This document shows, in pieces, positions 34,621 through 42,664 of a stretch of 64,000 nucleotides of DNA (positions are counted from its first letter, which is position 1; the number at the start of each line of letters is the position of its first letter). Position numbers and translations under genes: made by a program. The notes under the pieces were generated by a model. That model did no database searches, was not told where the DNA came from, and worked only from the letters and a program-made list of their open reading frames with translations. This DNA comes from Blautia sp. Marseille-P3087 (GTDB lineage Bacteria > Bacillota > Clostridia > Lachnospirales > Lachnospiraceae), in the NCBI RefSeq assembly GCF_900120195.1, contig NZ_LT635539.1, positions 2,058,649-2,122,648 of the forward strand. Direction: 5' to 3'.

Positions 34621-35060
34621 AAACATCTTTGCAAATATATCATATCTATCAACTGTACGCCGCCCTCATAAATTGGGTGGTCATAATTGTCAGTAAAGAA
34701 ATTGGGAATCTTGTGAGAACGGACAAATCCACATTTTTCATAAAATGGTATCGTCAATGGACTGTCACCTGTTCCAACTTGCAAAACAGAATATTCATCT
34801 GCATATTTACTGGCAAGAAAATCAATTAGTGCTTTGCCATAGCCCTTTCCCTGACTTTTCGGATCGACTGCGATATTCTTGATTTCAAGTATTCCATTAC
34901 CTTCATCGGTAACAACACATTCAGCTTTTACATTACCATCTTCAAGTACATACATAGTACTTTTTTCAAGATAGTGATCAATCATATTTTCCTGCTCATC
35001 AGCTAATAACAATAATGCTATAAATTGCTTTTTATTCTCATTCACTTCTCGGATTTTCAT
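34617..35060 (-). CDS. GNAT family N-acetyltransferase, copy 2
   Basis: 147 residues, same length as copy 1 at 15551 and differing at 11 positions (for example VDPKSQGKGYGKAL in motif A). Upstream sequence TCAAGTTTGACGGAGTAAT is shared with copy 1, but downstream neighbours differ, as expected if the gene moved as a unit. Confidence 0.9.
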   Translation of the reverse strand: MKIREVNENKKQFIALLLLADEQENMIDHYLEKSTMYVLEDGNVKAECVVTDEGNGILEIKNIAVDPKSQGKGYGKALIDFLASKYADEYSVLQVGTGDSPLTIPFYEKCGFVRSHKIPNFFTDNYDHPIYEGGVQLIDMIYLQRCL

Positions 35061-35070
35061 ATCTATTACT

Positions 35071-35110
35071 CCGTCAAACTTGAAGTTGTCAGTTTAGAAA
35101 ACCGGAAGTC
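35071..35110 (-). repeat. Cassette-boundary-like motif, NUDIX/GNAT junction
   Basis: Minus strand: NUDIX stop TGA begins TGACTTCCGGTTTTCTAAAC, then TGACAACTTCAAGTTTGACGG ahead of the GNAT ribosome site. This is the most complete example because genes abut on both sides with only ~48 bases between. Confidence 0.6.
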
Positions 35111-35729
35111 AATCAAATAAAGCTTCCCATTTTTCTGATTGCATTGCATTAAAACACATCGCAATTTGTTCTTTATTATTCTTTTCTTCTGCAAGTTCTG
35201 GAAGCTCATCAATTCCAAAATAATCAAAACCTGTTGTTTCAATATTCGTTTTAAATTGACCGCCCGTTACTTCACATTGCATAAAAATCTTACATACTTT
35301 ATACGCATATATTGGAAGATTATGTTTCTCCCTATCTTGAACAGCAATCACACGTTTTACAGTAACATCAAGTCCTGATTCCTCTTTGACCTCCTTTATT
35401 GTATTCTCCTCTACGGAAATATCAACATCACACCAACCTCCCGGTAATGACCAAGTACCATTTGCTTCATGAACCAATAATATTTTCCCATCTTTAAAAA
35501 TCGCAGCCCTTGTATCTATTTTAGGAGTCTGATATCCTACATCACTGCAAAATAAATTTTGAACTTTTTCTGTAGATATTTCAGTTTTATAGCTTATCAT
35601 TTCAGCAGAAATTTCTCGGATTCTTTCATATCGTTCTATATCAAATTTGTCCTTTCCATAAAACAAACCACCCTGAGCAATAGCTTGTAATTCTACTGCC
35701 CATTTTAGCCATTGTTCGTTTTTATTCAT
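35109..35729 (-). CDS. NUDIX hydrolase with N-terminal NUDIX_N domain
   Basis: 206 residues. Residues 1-~60 form the helical NUDIX_N region (WLKWAVELQAIAQGGLFYGK). The Nudix box is GGWCDVDISVEENTIKEVKE then ESGL, with Lys in place of the usual Arg before E-x-x-E-E. Such proteins hydrolyse ADP-ribose or related nucleoside diphosphate derivatives. Its stop codon overlaps the boundary motif and AACTCGGAATT precedes its ribosome site. Confidence 0.88.
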   Translation of the reverse strand: MNKNEQWLKWAVELQAIAQGGLFYGKDKFDIERYERIREISAEMISYKTEISTEKVQNLFCSDVGYQTPKIDTRAAIFKDGKILLVHEANGTWSLPGGWCDVDISVEENTIKEVKEESGLDVTVKRVIAVQDREKHNLPIYAYKVCKIFMQCEVTGGQFKTNIETTGFDYFGIDELPELAEEKNNKEQIAMCFNAMQSEKWEALFD

Positions 35730-35744
35730 AGATTATCGCTCCTT

Positions 35745-35833
35745 TAAATTCCGAGTTGTTAAACTCTTTCTAACCTCCATCTTCTTGCCCTTCGGACAAG
35801 AAGCATCCCTCGCTCTAAGAGCTCGGTCAATTC
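35745..35833 (-). repeat. Structured junction between HxlR and NUDIX modules
   Basis: Two direct repeats AACAATCGGAATT and AACAACTCGGAATT, ~75 bases apart, flank a hairpin (CTTCTTG...CAAGAAG at 35780-35802) and a GAGCTC dyad. Size and layout resemble an integron attC site, and the AATCGGAATT word recurs upstream of other modules. Confidence 0.5.
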
Positions 35834-35865
35834 CGATTGTTCGAGCTTTTCAAATACTAACGTAC

Positions 35866-36207
35866 TTAATTCTGTTCAATAAGTGATTTATAGTAGTTAC
35901 CAAAGTCAGCAAGTGAATTAACAATTGGAAGCATTTTTGTTCCGAGTTCCGTTAATCCGTATTCAACTCTCGGTGGCTGCTCATGGTAATCGTGGCGATA
36001 TGCCAGTCCATCACTCATCATTTGTCTTAAACTATCTGTCAAAACCTTTTGTGAAATACCATCTATACTTCGTTGTAGCTCATTGAATCTCCATGGGCGC
36101 TCTTTCAAGTTACGCAAAATCAGCAGTTTCCATTTTCCTCCGATGAGAGATACCGCTGTTGCAACTGGGCATTCCGGTAATTCTTCTTTTGCTCGCATAA
36201 TTCTCAC
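35866..36207 (-). CDS. HxlR family helix-turn-helix regulator
   Basis: 113 residues: CPVATAVSLIGGKWKLLILR NLKERPWRFNELQRSIDGISQKVLTDSLRQM is the HxlR winged helix; the Cys near the N-terminus may sense redox or electrophiles. Divergent from the cupin gene 134 bases away, which it probably regulates. Confidence 0.9.
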   Translation of the reverse strand: MRIMRAKEELPECPVATAVSLIGGKWKLLILRNLKERPWRFNELQRSIDGISQKVLTDSLRQMMSDGLAYRHDYHEQPPRVEYGLTELGTKMLPIVNSLADFGNYYKSLIEQN

Positions 36208-36341
36208 CTCCGAGTCTATTGTAACACATTCAATTTTAAGTGTGCAGTTACAAAAAAGGTGCGTACTTGTTTTTGTATGTGTCTCACACTATACTAATAC
36301 CAAGCAGCCAGAAACTACAAATTAACTATGGAGGTATTATT

Positions 36342-36695
36342 ATGGCAAATTACACAAAAACAACTATTGGAAAGGAAAACCGAATTGAGCTGCATGAAAA
36401 GTTGTCTTTAACAGGTGCAGAAATCAGTTTAAACGAACTACCTGCAGGAGCAAATGTCCCATTTGTTCATTCTCATAAAGAAAATGAAGAAATCTATGGA
36501 ATTCTTTCAGGTAACGGCAAAGCCATAATTGATGGAGAAGAAATCAGCCTTTCAACTGGAGACTGGCTAAAAATCGCACCTGCTGCAAAGCGTCAGTTTT
36601 TTGCATCCGATATTTCCGGAATTACTTATATCTGCATACAGGTAAAAGAAAATTCTCTGGAACATTTTACAGCAGAGGACGTCCTAATCGGCTAA
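36342..36695 (+). CDS. Cupin-domain protein
   Basis: 117 residues from ATG 36342 (MANYTKTTIGKENRIELHEK), preceded by GGAGGTATTATT; earlier in-frame codons lack a site. Cupin motif 1 GANVPFVHSHKENEEIYGIL (two His, Glu) and motif 2 STGDWLKIAPAAKRQF; the second-motif His is replaced. Small single-cupin proteins paired with HxlR regulators often relate to aldehyde or quinone detoxification, but the role here is unknown. Confidence 0.88.
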   Translation: MANYTKTTIGKENRIELHEKLSLTGAEISLNELPAGANVPFVHSHKENEEIYGILSGNGKAIIDGEEISLSTGDWLKIAPAAKRQFFASDISGITYICIQVKENSLEHFTAEDVLIG

Positions 36696-36715
36696 TTAAA
36701 AGTATTTATTTACAA

Positions 36716-36753
36716 AAATGCACAGTTCCCGATAAGCTAAGAACTGTGCATTT
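36716..36753 (+). terminator. Terminator after the cupin gene
   Basis: AAATGCACAGTTC, loop, GAACTGTGCATTT: 13-bp perfect stem followed by CTTTTTTC. Confidence 0.85.
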
Positions 36754-36861
36754 CTTTTTTCTTCAATTTTACAATTTCTCTATTTTTCAAACAAGAACTT
36801 CTCGATTTCAAATGGCGATAAATAAATCTCTCCACCATCATCAGTTTAATTTTCGTTTAGA

Positions 36862-37770
36862 TTAACGATTTCTTTTTCCGGTATTTTCTGTCCCTCGGAT
36901 TTCCTCATGATAGAAATAATCCACGATCACCGGATGTCCCTGCGGGACTCTGCCATAAGGCATTTCATTATCCACAAAAGGACAATCATACTTCTTAGCC
37001 ATTTCCGTAGCTTTTACTTCAAGCGCTTCAAAGTAGCTGCGGTTATGCTTGTTATAGATCTCATCGTAAAGCGGTACAAGATCAGGATATTTTTCGGCGA
37101 TATAATCCATAATTGTCTTTTTGAAACTGCCTCGAAGATTGAGATTTTCGAGCCAGAACAGATCGCACTGATCCTTTACCCTCTCAAAGATTGCTTCAAA
37201 ATCCGTGATACCGGGGAATACCGGGGATACGAAACAGACTGTACGGATACCTGCTTCATATACCTGCTTCATAGCAGCGATACGGCACTCAATGCTAGAA
37301 GCAGAGTCCATATCGTTCTTGAATTTTTCATCTAGTGTGTTGATCGACCATGAAACGGTTACTCGTCCAAGCTTCTTCAGCAGATCAATATCCCGTGCCA
37401 CAAGATCCGATTTTGTGCAGATCAGAATATCTGCGTCACTGCCGATCAGCTGCTCCAGAAGTTTTCTGGTATTCCCGAATTGCTTCTCCTGTGGATTGTA
37501 GCCATCTGTCACAGAACCGATGACCACCCGTTGTCCGGCATATTTCTTCAGATTCTTAATTTCCGGCCAATGCTTCACATCAAGGAAAGTGCCCCATTCC
37601 TCCTTGTGTCCGGTAAAGCGCTTCATAAAAGAAGCATAGCAATACTTGCAGGCGTGTGTACAGCCTACATATGGATTGACCGAGTAACCGCCTACAGGCA
37701 GACTGGACTTGGTCATGATGTTCTTTGTTTCCACCTCACGAATGAGGATTCCATTTATTACTTCTGCCAT
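36862..37770 (-). CDS. Radical SAM mobile pair protein B
   Basis: 302 residues. Radical SAM cysteines Cys37, Cys41, Cys44 in VGCTHACKYCYASFMKR, followed by an SPL-like barrel (VVIGSVTDGYNPQEKQFGNT, ILICTKSDLVARD). This family is found next to a second, dissimilar radical SAM protein on mobile DNA; the substrate is not known. It overlaps the start of its partner's end by 13 bases. Confidence 0.88.
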   Translation of the reverse strand: MAEVINGILIREVETKNIMTKSSLPVGGYSVNPYVGCTHACKYCYASFMKRFTGHKEEWGTFLDVKHWPEIKNLKKYAGQRVVIGSVTDGYNPQEKQFGNTRKLLEQLIGSDADILICTKSDLVARDIDLLKKLGRVTVSWSINTLDEKFKNDMDSASSIECRIAAMKQVYEAGIRTVCFVSPVFPGITDFEAIFERVKDQCDLFWLENLNLRGSFKKTIMDYIAEKYPDLVPLYDEIYNKHNRSYFEALEVKATEMAKKYDCPFVDNEMPYGRVPQGHPVIVDYFYHEEIRGTENTGKRNR

Positions 37771-38459
37771 GATCTCTGTACCTCCAACACTTTATTGAAT
37801 TCATCCGGCATTTCCTGAATCATATTTTCATTCCCTATGATAGGGACAAGATCTTCCTTCATAAATACCGGAATGTCAAGCACATGCGCCTGATCTGTCA
37901 GAGACCATGCCCACTCCGGCTCCGTATGAACCTTCCTGCTCTGAACTCCAGTCATGGTGCCGACAACGATCCAGTTAATCCCGGAAAGATCAACTGAACC
38001 TGGATTGTCGAATAGCGGCTCAAAGGTAACATGATAGTGTTTTGCTCTGACATTTTCCCGTAGTGCGTCAATACGCCACAGTTCTGCTTTTCTCGTCACC
38101 GTAACACCAAACCATGCGTTTTCCAAATCTGTATCAAAATCCAGCAGATCTGGTCGCTTTGTAAGGAACAGGAACTGATGCTGTGGATTTTCACGGATTT
38201 TTTCAAATACCTCGTCTCTCCATTCTGACTTCCAGCCGGAAAGATCACTCATGCCGGTAAGAAGAAAGTTCTGCGGACGTTTCTTTTCCATCATCTTGAG
38301 CTTACCCGGAAAGAATTCAGGGTCAGCAAAGTCATCAATCATATGCCAGCGTTTCACATTATTGCGGGCATAGCAATATGCACACCCCACTGTACATCCG
38401 ATGACGATATTCATGTTTTGAATCTGATCTTTGATACAAATATTCATGATTTCTGCCAC
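37758..38459 (-). CDS. Radical SAM mobile pair protein A (DUF5131-like)
   Basis: 233 residues. Cys22, Cys26 and Cys29 in IGCTVGCAYCYARNN supply the 4Fe-4S cluster; the rest (NFLLTGMSDLSGWKSEWRDE, WFGVTVTRKAELWRIDAL, YHVTFEPLF) matches the phage Gp37/Gp68 (DUF5131) fold. Translation is coupled to MarR upstream (16-base overlap) and to protein B downstream. Together they form a three-gene operon. Confidence 0.88.
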   Translation of the reverse strand: MAEIMNICIKDQIQNMNIVIGCTVGCAYCYARNNVKRWHMIDDFADPEFFPGKLKMMEKKRPQNFLLTGMSDLSGWKSEWRDEVFEKIRENPQHQFLFLTKRPDLLDFDTDLENAWFGVTVTRKAELWRIDALRENVRAKHYHVTFEPLFDNPGSVDLSGINWIVVGTMTGVQSRKVHTEPEWAWSLTDQAHVLDIPVFMKEDLVPIIGNENMIQEMPDEFNKVLEVQRSWQK

Positions 38460-38881
38460 TCCTCAAGATTCTTTCTGATACGGTCGAGGCATTCCTCAAA
38501 CTGGGTAATTTCTTCCTCCGAAAAACCTTTGTAGTAAATACTGCCCATTTTATCAGATACAGAATCGTATTCGTCCTTTAAGGCATGTGCTTTTTCAGTC
38601 AGAAACAGGAGTGTTTTCCTTTTGTCCGTTTCAGACTGAACGCGTCTTAGCAGCCCTTGATTTTCCATTCTTTCCAGCATCGTAGTAAGAGAAGTTATCG
38701 CTAATCCACATTTAATCGAGAGTGACCTGATTGAGATTCCATCTTCCTGCCACAGTACATAAAGAATACGCCCCTGGGCTCCGTTAAACGCATCAATATT
38801 CTTTTCGCTGAGAATCTTCTCAAAGATTCGATCTCCAAGTTGTTTTATTTTGGTAACAAGAAATCCGCCATTCATTTTCAC
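38444..38881 (-). CDS. MarR family regulator of the radical SAM mobile pair
   Basis: 145 residues from GTG 38881, 7 bases after AGGAG; ATG 38875 is the alternative. Winged helix SIRSLSIKCGLAITSLTTML ERMENQGLLRRVQSETDKRKTLLFLT. First gene of the operon and directly preceded by a 19-bp-arm palindrome that includes its ribosome site, so autorepression is likely. Confidence 0.88.
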   Translation of the reverse strand: MKMNGGFLVTKIKQLGDRIFEKILSEKNIDAFNGAQGRILYVLWQEDGISIRSLSIKCGLAITSLTTMLERMENQGLLRRVQSETDKRKTLLFLTEKAHALKDEYDSVSDKMGSIYYKGFSEEEITQFEECLDRIRKNLEEWQKS

Positions 38882-38884
38882 ACA

Positions 38885-38931
38885 AAAACTCCTATATAGT
38901 ATTTTATCAAATAATACTATATAGGAGTTTT
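38885..38931 (-). promoter_or_regulatory. Long perfect palindrome, MarR operator candidate
   Basis: Arms of 19 bp (AAAACTCCTATATAGTATT at 38885-38903 and its exact complement at 38913-38931) around a 9-base centre. The gene-proximal arm contains the AGGAG ribosome site, the centre contains a TATACT/TATAGT-like -10. Both a protein operator and an RNA hairpin masking the ribosome site are possible. Confidence 0.75.
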
Positions 38932-39066
38932 ACTGTCAACAGTTTGTATGTCTAAGTAGAAGTAAACTCCGATTGTATAATCACTTAATTTAAGGGTTTC
39001 ATTAGCTGTTATATTTTATTAATAAACTCCCCGCTAACCCTTATAAACACTAACTTTTCTGTAGGT
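38932..39066. other. Short intergenic region
   Basis: Contains AAACTCCGATTGTATA (38966-38981), which resembles the module-boundary word in inverse orientation. No gene. Confidence 0.3.
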
Positions 39067-39240
39067 GAGCTTTCCCTTAGGTATTCCCTTGTGTTATATC
39101 GTTTCACAAGGCTTTACGAACCCTCGTAAGGGAAAAAATAAGGGAAGCAAAATCGAATAACACATTATAGCATAATATGAACGGACTGTGTGAACTGCTT
39201 GAAATGCTTTTTGAATTTTACAGAAAAGAGGATTGGTTTA
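39067..39240 (+). repeat. Conserved DUF6061 leader, copy 3
   Basis: Diverged relative of the leaders at 2296 and 18241. It keeps GAGCTTTCCCTTAGGTATTC, TTGTGTTATATCGT, the AAGGGAAAAAATAAGGG arm and ATAACACATTATAGCA. The stem arms have changed together in places, consistent with a preserved structure. Confidence 0.6.
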
Positions 39241-39480
39241 ATGAACATAATATATGCAGATTACAACATTTATCATAACAGCATTGATATATGCACTTAT
39301 GCCGGATATATTCTTCGGATTGATTGTGCAAAGGCAGAGGAAGGATTAAAGACAACACCTAATTCAGAGTGTGCCTTGAATGCTTTGGCAATAGACAATC
39401 CTGTGAAGTATGCTCGACTTTATCTTGACGGTACTATGCAGATGTGGATAGATGCGGAAGATTCGTTGGAACTATGGTAA
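39241..39480 (+). CDS. DUF6061 family small protein, copy 3
   Basis: 79 residues: MNIIYADYNIYHNSIDICTY ... LYLDGTMQMWIDAEDSLELW. About half identical to copies 1 and 2, with the same core positions (ADYN, NSIDI, GYxLRIDC, DCALN/ECALN, LYLDG, QMWxDAEDSL). Function unknown. Start chosen at 39241 behind AGAGGATTGGTTTA; ORF upstream lacks a site. Confidence 0.85.
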   Translation: MNIIYADYNIYHNSIDICTYAGYILRIDCAKAEEGLKTTPNSECALNALAIDNPVKYARLYLDGTMQMWIDAEDSLELW

Positions 39481-39494
39481 ATAATTCTTAAGTC

Positions 39495-39539
39495 AAAACA
39501 AGCACCAAATGACATTACAAGTCATTTGGTGCTTGTTTT
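39495..39539. terminator. Bidirectional terminator
   Basis: 19-bp perfect stem (AAAACAAGCACCAAATGAC and complement) with a 7-base loop ATTACAA, between DUF6061 copy 3 and the convergent MATE gene. Confidence 0.9.
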
Positions 39540-39591
39540 ATAGATTCCATGGAGCTTTTCTTTGTCGTCCTCTATGAGAAGATTAATAAGG

Positions 39592-40956
39592 TCAGTATTT
39601 TCTATCTAAAATTTTATTAAACCGACTAAAGAACGTTGAAGTTGTTATTATCGCTGCCAAAATATCACTGATTGGCTCAGCCAAAAATACCGCAAATACT
39701 TTATTCTGGATAAAATGCGGCAGGATAAAAATCAACGGAATCAACAGAATCAATTTTCTTAAGCAGGCAAGTAATAAACTAACTTTTGCCTGGCCCAATG
39801 CCATGAAACTCTGCTGACAAGCAACTTGGAATCCAAGAGAAAAAATACCTGCCATGTAAATTCTTAACGCCCATGCCGTATACGTGATTAACTCTGTATT
39901 ATTCGAAAAAATACCTGCAAACATCTTCGGAAATAGAAGCATAATCAACCAGAAGCATCCCGTAAAAATTGTACAAACTGTAAATTGAGTAAAAAATGCT
40001 TTTTTTACTCGATTTCTATTTCCTGCACCATAGTTATAGCTCATGATTGGCTGTCCACCCTGACAAATTCCCTGTAATGGTAATGTTGCAAGCTGGCTAA
40101 CACTGGTAATAATTGTCATAGCCCCTACTGCGAGATCTCCGCCATATCTTGACAAACTGGAAGTAAAACTGATAGACAAAATACTTTCCGTAGATAACAT
40201 GACAAATGTAGATATACCAAGAGCAAGGCATGGTAAGATGATTTCTTTTTGCAGTTTAAAGTTTTCTTTTTTAAGATGCAGAATCGTCTTCTTTCCTGAC
40301 AAGAAACGAAGGATCCATATTGCCCCTACAGCCTGACTCAAAACAGTTGCGAGTGCAGCTCCCTTTACTCCAAGATGAAATACGAAGATAAAAATCGGAT
40401 CAAGAATGATATTGATTACAGCACCAATCACTGTTGTCATCATGCTGATCTTTGCAAATCCCTGTGTCGTAATAAATGGATTCATTCCCATCACGATCAA
40501 AACAAAAATACTTCCAAGAATATAAATCCTTGCATAATCCACGCCATAAGGAAGTGTCTTATCGCTAGCACCAAACATCGTCAGTAACTGTGGCGCAAAA
40601 GTAAAGAATATCACCGTCAAAGCTGCGGCCATAAGCATGAGAATTGCAAAACAGTTTCCAAGAATCTTTTCAGCTGTCTTATTATCTTTCTTTCCCATAG
40701 AAATCGCTGCACGCGGTGCACCTCCGGATCCTGCCAGCATGGCGAAGGCATTGATCAGCATGAGAATTGGCGTAAACAATCCAACACCTGTTAATGCTGC
40801 GGCACCGACACCTGGAATATGTCCGATATAAATACGGTCAACAATATTATATAAAAGGTTGATGATTTGAGCCACAACAGCCGGTATTGCAAGCTGGGCC
40901 AAAAGACGTGGTATTTTTTCTGTTTCCATAGCTTGTGCGTTTGACTTACTGTTCAT
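39592..40956 (-). CDS. MATE family efflux transporter
   Basis: 454 residues; twelve hydrophobic helices, signatures VAQIINLLYNIVDRIYIGHI and LPLQGICQGGQPIMSYNYGA, the latter typical of the DinF/VmrA branch. Likely multidrug or metabolite efflux. It precedes downstream no close gene; upstream are the CDP-alcohol transferase and FUSC genes on the same strand. Confidence 0.9.
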   Translation of the reverse strand: MNSKSNAQAMETEKIPRLLAQLAIPAVVAQIINLLYNIVDRIYIGHIPGVGAAALTGVGLFTPILMLINAFAMLAGSGGAPRAAISMGKKDNKTAEKILGNCFAILMLMAAALTVIFFTFAPQLLTMFGASDKTLPYGVDYARIYILGSIFVLIVMGMNPFITTQGFAKISMMTTVIGAVINIILDPIFIFVFHLGVKGAALATVLSQAVGAIWILRFLSGKKTILHLKKENFKLQKEIILPCLALGISTFVMLSTESILSISFTSSLSRYGGDLAVGAMTIITSVSQLATLPLQGICQGGQPIMSYNYGAGNRNRVKKAFFTQFTVCTIFTGCFWLIMLLFPKMFAGIFSNNTELITYTAWALRIYMAGIFSLGFQVACQQSFMALGQAKVSLLLACLRKLILLIPLIFILPHFIQNKVFAVFLAEPISDILAAIITTSTFFSRFNKILDRKY

Positions 40957-41006
40957 GTCTGTGTTCTCCTAAATATTATCTAGTCATCTCAATATGATCA
41001 AATTGC

Positions 41007-41579
41007 TTATGCAGTCTCTCCCCTAAGTGTTCTGGTATTCTTGATAATGTACAAAACAACTGATACAACCATCATTATAGCACACAAACCAATTAACAGA
41101 TCTGACACCATTGGTGTAATGTGGAACCATATAATATGCACAGCCACAGTTCCATATAATAAAAAGGTTACTATTTTTCCATGCCAGTCTGCACCATGCA
41201 CTTTTCCTGTTTTTCGTATCACAAGGCATCCACTAACCGCCATATAAAGTTCCTTAACTGCCATTATAACGATCAACGGGAGCATATGTGGAAAGCGAGT
41301 AAACGAGCAAATCAACATTGCTGCCTGTGTCAGCTTATCGGCAACCGGATCGAGAATCTTTCCTAGATTGCTAATCATATGAAATCTTCTTGCAATATAT
41401 CCATCAGCGAGATCCGTAAGACCGGATAGCAATAAGATTTCTCCTGCTAACAAAGGATTTTCCTTTACACAATAACTCCATATAATTACTGGAATCAGAC
41501 AAAACCGAAAAAAAGAAAGCAAATTGGGTACTGTAATAATTCTATTCAAATTTTCTTTCTGACTTCCTTCACTCTGCAT
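41007..41579 (-). CDS. CDP-alcohol phosphatidyltransferase, PgsA-like
   Basis: 190 residues. The catalytic motif DGYIARRFHMISNLGKILD then PVAD fits D-G-x2-A-R-x8-G-x3-D-x3-D exactly. Membrane enzyme that makes phosphatidylglycerol phosphate or a related lipid. It overlaps the FUSC gene by 11 bases and stands next to two cardiolipin-synthase-type genes, which would use its product. Confidence 0.88.
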   Translation of the reverse strand: MQSEGSQKENLNRIITVPNLLSFFRFCLIPVIIWSYCVKENPLLAGEILLLSGLTDLADGYIARRFHMISNLGKILDPVADKLTQAAMLICSFTRFPHMLPLIVIMAVKELYMAVSGCLVIRKTGKVHGADWHGKIVTFLLYGTVAVHIIWFHITPMVSDLLIGLCAIMMVVSVVLYIIKNTRTLRGETA

Positions 41580-42633
41580 GTACGGTCACATCACTTTCCT
41601 TTTGTTTCGACATAAACCAATAAAATACAGCACAAAATGCCAATGCAAATACAACACCAAAAACATTCTGAATCACTCTAAGACTAACTGCTCCTTTTAA
41701 TCCATAACTTTCCGCAGCAATTGCGAGAGCGCCAAAGGTATTAAATACAGCCTGCCAGCCGTATTGCGCTGAAAATCCTACACCAATTCCACCAAGAATT
41801 CCTATATAAGCATAGATGGATGATGGAAGCAGAAAATATAATACGGTGAAGCATATAACGCCTACAATATTTCCGACAATCCTTTTACGGACTCTGTATT
41901 GCATGTCTTCCACAAACGGCAAAATTGCTGACATAGCTGCAATACCTGCCCACATTGCACGTGGCATATTGCAAAGTTCTGCAATGCAAAGGACAATTGG
42001 TACACATATAATCTGGCATAACTGCCATTTTGTTCTCGATGAAGTGATATCAAATTCCTGGATTAGATCTTTCAAATTTCTTTTAAAAGTTCTATTTTTA
42101 TGATTTCGATAAAATACAAAACAGGTAAGAACTGCACCTAAAGCCATTCCGACTAATCGCATCTGATAGCTTTTTCCCGTAACATCATAACCATATAGCA
42201 GCAGATACCCAAGAACCAATGTAGATTGATTAAACATGAATGGATTATGGCATCCGAACAGAATCAACACAGCCAGTGCCGCAATATTTAACAGCATTCC
42301 CAATACCGGTGAAAACTGATTTGCTAAATGCGGACATACAGTCATAATTACAAAGAACAAAGCCAAAAGCATCGTAGATTGTCCGGTGTGGATCCCCAGA
42401 TCCGCATTCCGAAATACCATAAGGCATAATAAAACTACTACACCCACAATACTATTCTCATTTCCAAATAAGATACTGAAAATAGTAACAAATAAAAAAC
42501 AAAATGCCATTGTAACAGCTATCTTTACCAAATATACCAGTATATGATATGATTTTTCTTTCACTGTTTCACTCTTTTTCAACAGATTTTTAGAACCTGC
42601 CTGATTTAACTGCAATTCCTGATAAAATGTCAT
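41569..42633 (-). CDS. FUSC-family membrane protein
   Basis: 354 residues with two clusters of hydrophobic helices around a soluble middle (~165-195), matching the aromatic-acid exporter/FUSC layout but without the long C-terminal domain of AaeB. Likely exports organic acids or stabilises the envelope. Downstream of the two-component genes (31 bases). Confidence 0.8.
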   Translation of the reverse strand: MTFYQELQLNQAGSKNLLKKSETVKEKSYHILVYLVKIAVTMAFCFLFVTIFSILFGNENSIVGVVVLLCLMVFRNADLGIHTGQSTMLLALFFVIMTVCPHLANQFSPVLGMLLNIAALAVLILFGCHNPFMFNQSTLVLGYLLLYGYDVTGKSYQMRLVGMALGAVLTCFVFYRNHKNRTFKRNLKDLIQEFDITSSRTKWQLCQIICVPIVLCIAELCNMPRAMWAGIAAMSAILPFVEDMQYRVRKRIVGNIVGVICFTVLYFLLPSSIYAYIGILGGIGVGFSAQYGWQAVFNTFGALAIAAESYGLKGAVSLRVIQNVFGVVFALAFCAVFYWFMSKQKESDVTVHAE

Positions 42634-42664
42634 GTAATTCCTCCTCTATCTGTTTTTCTTAAAC

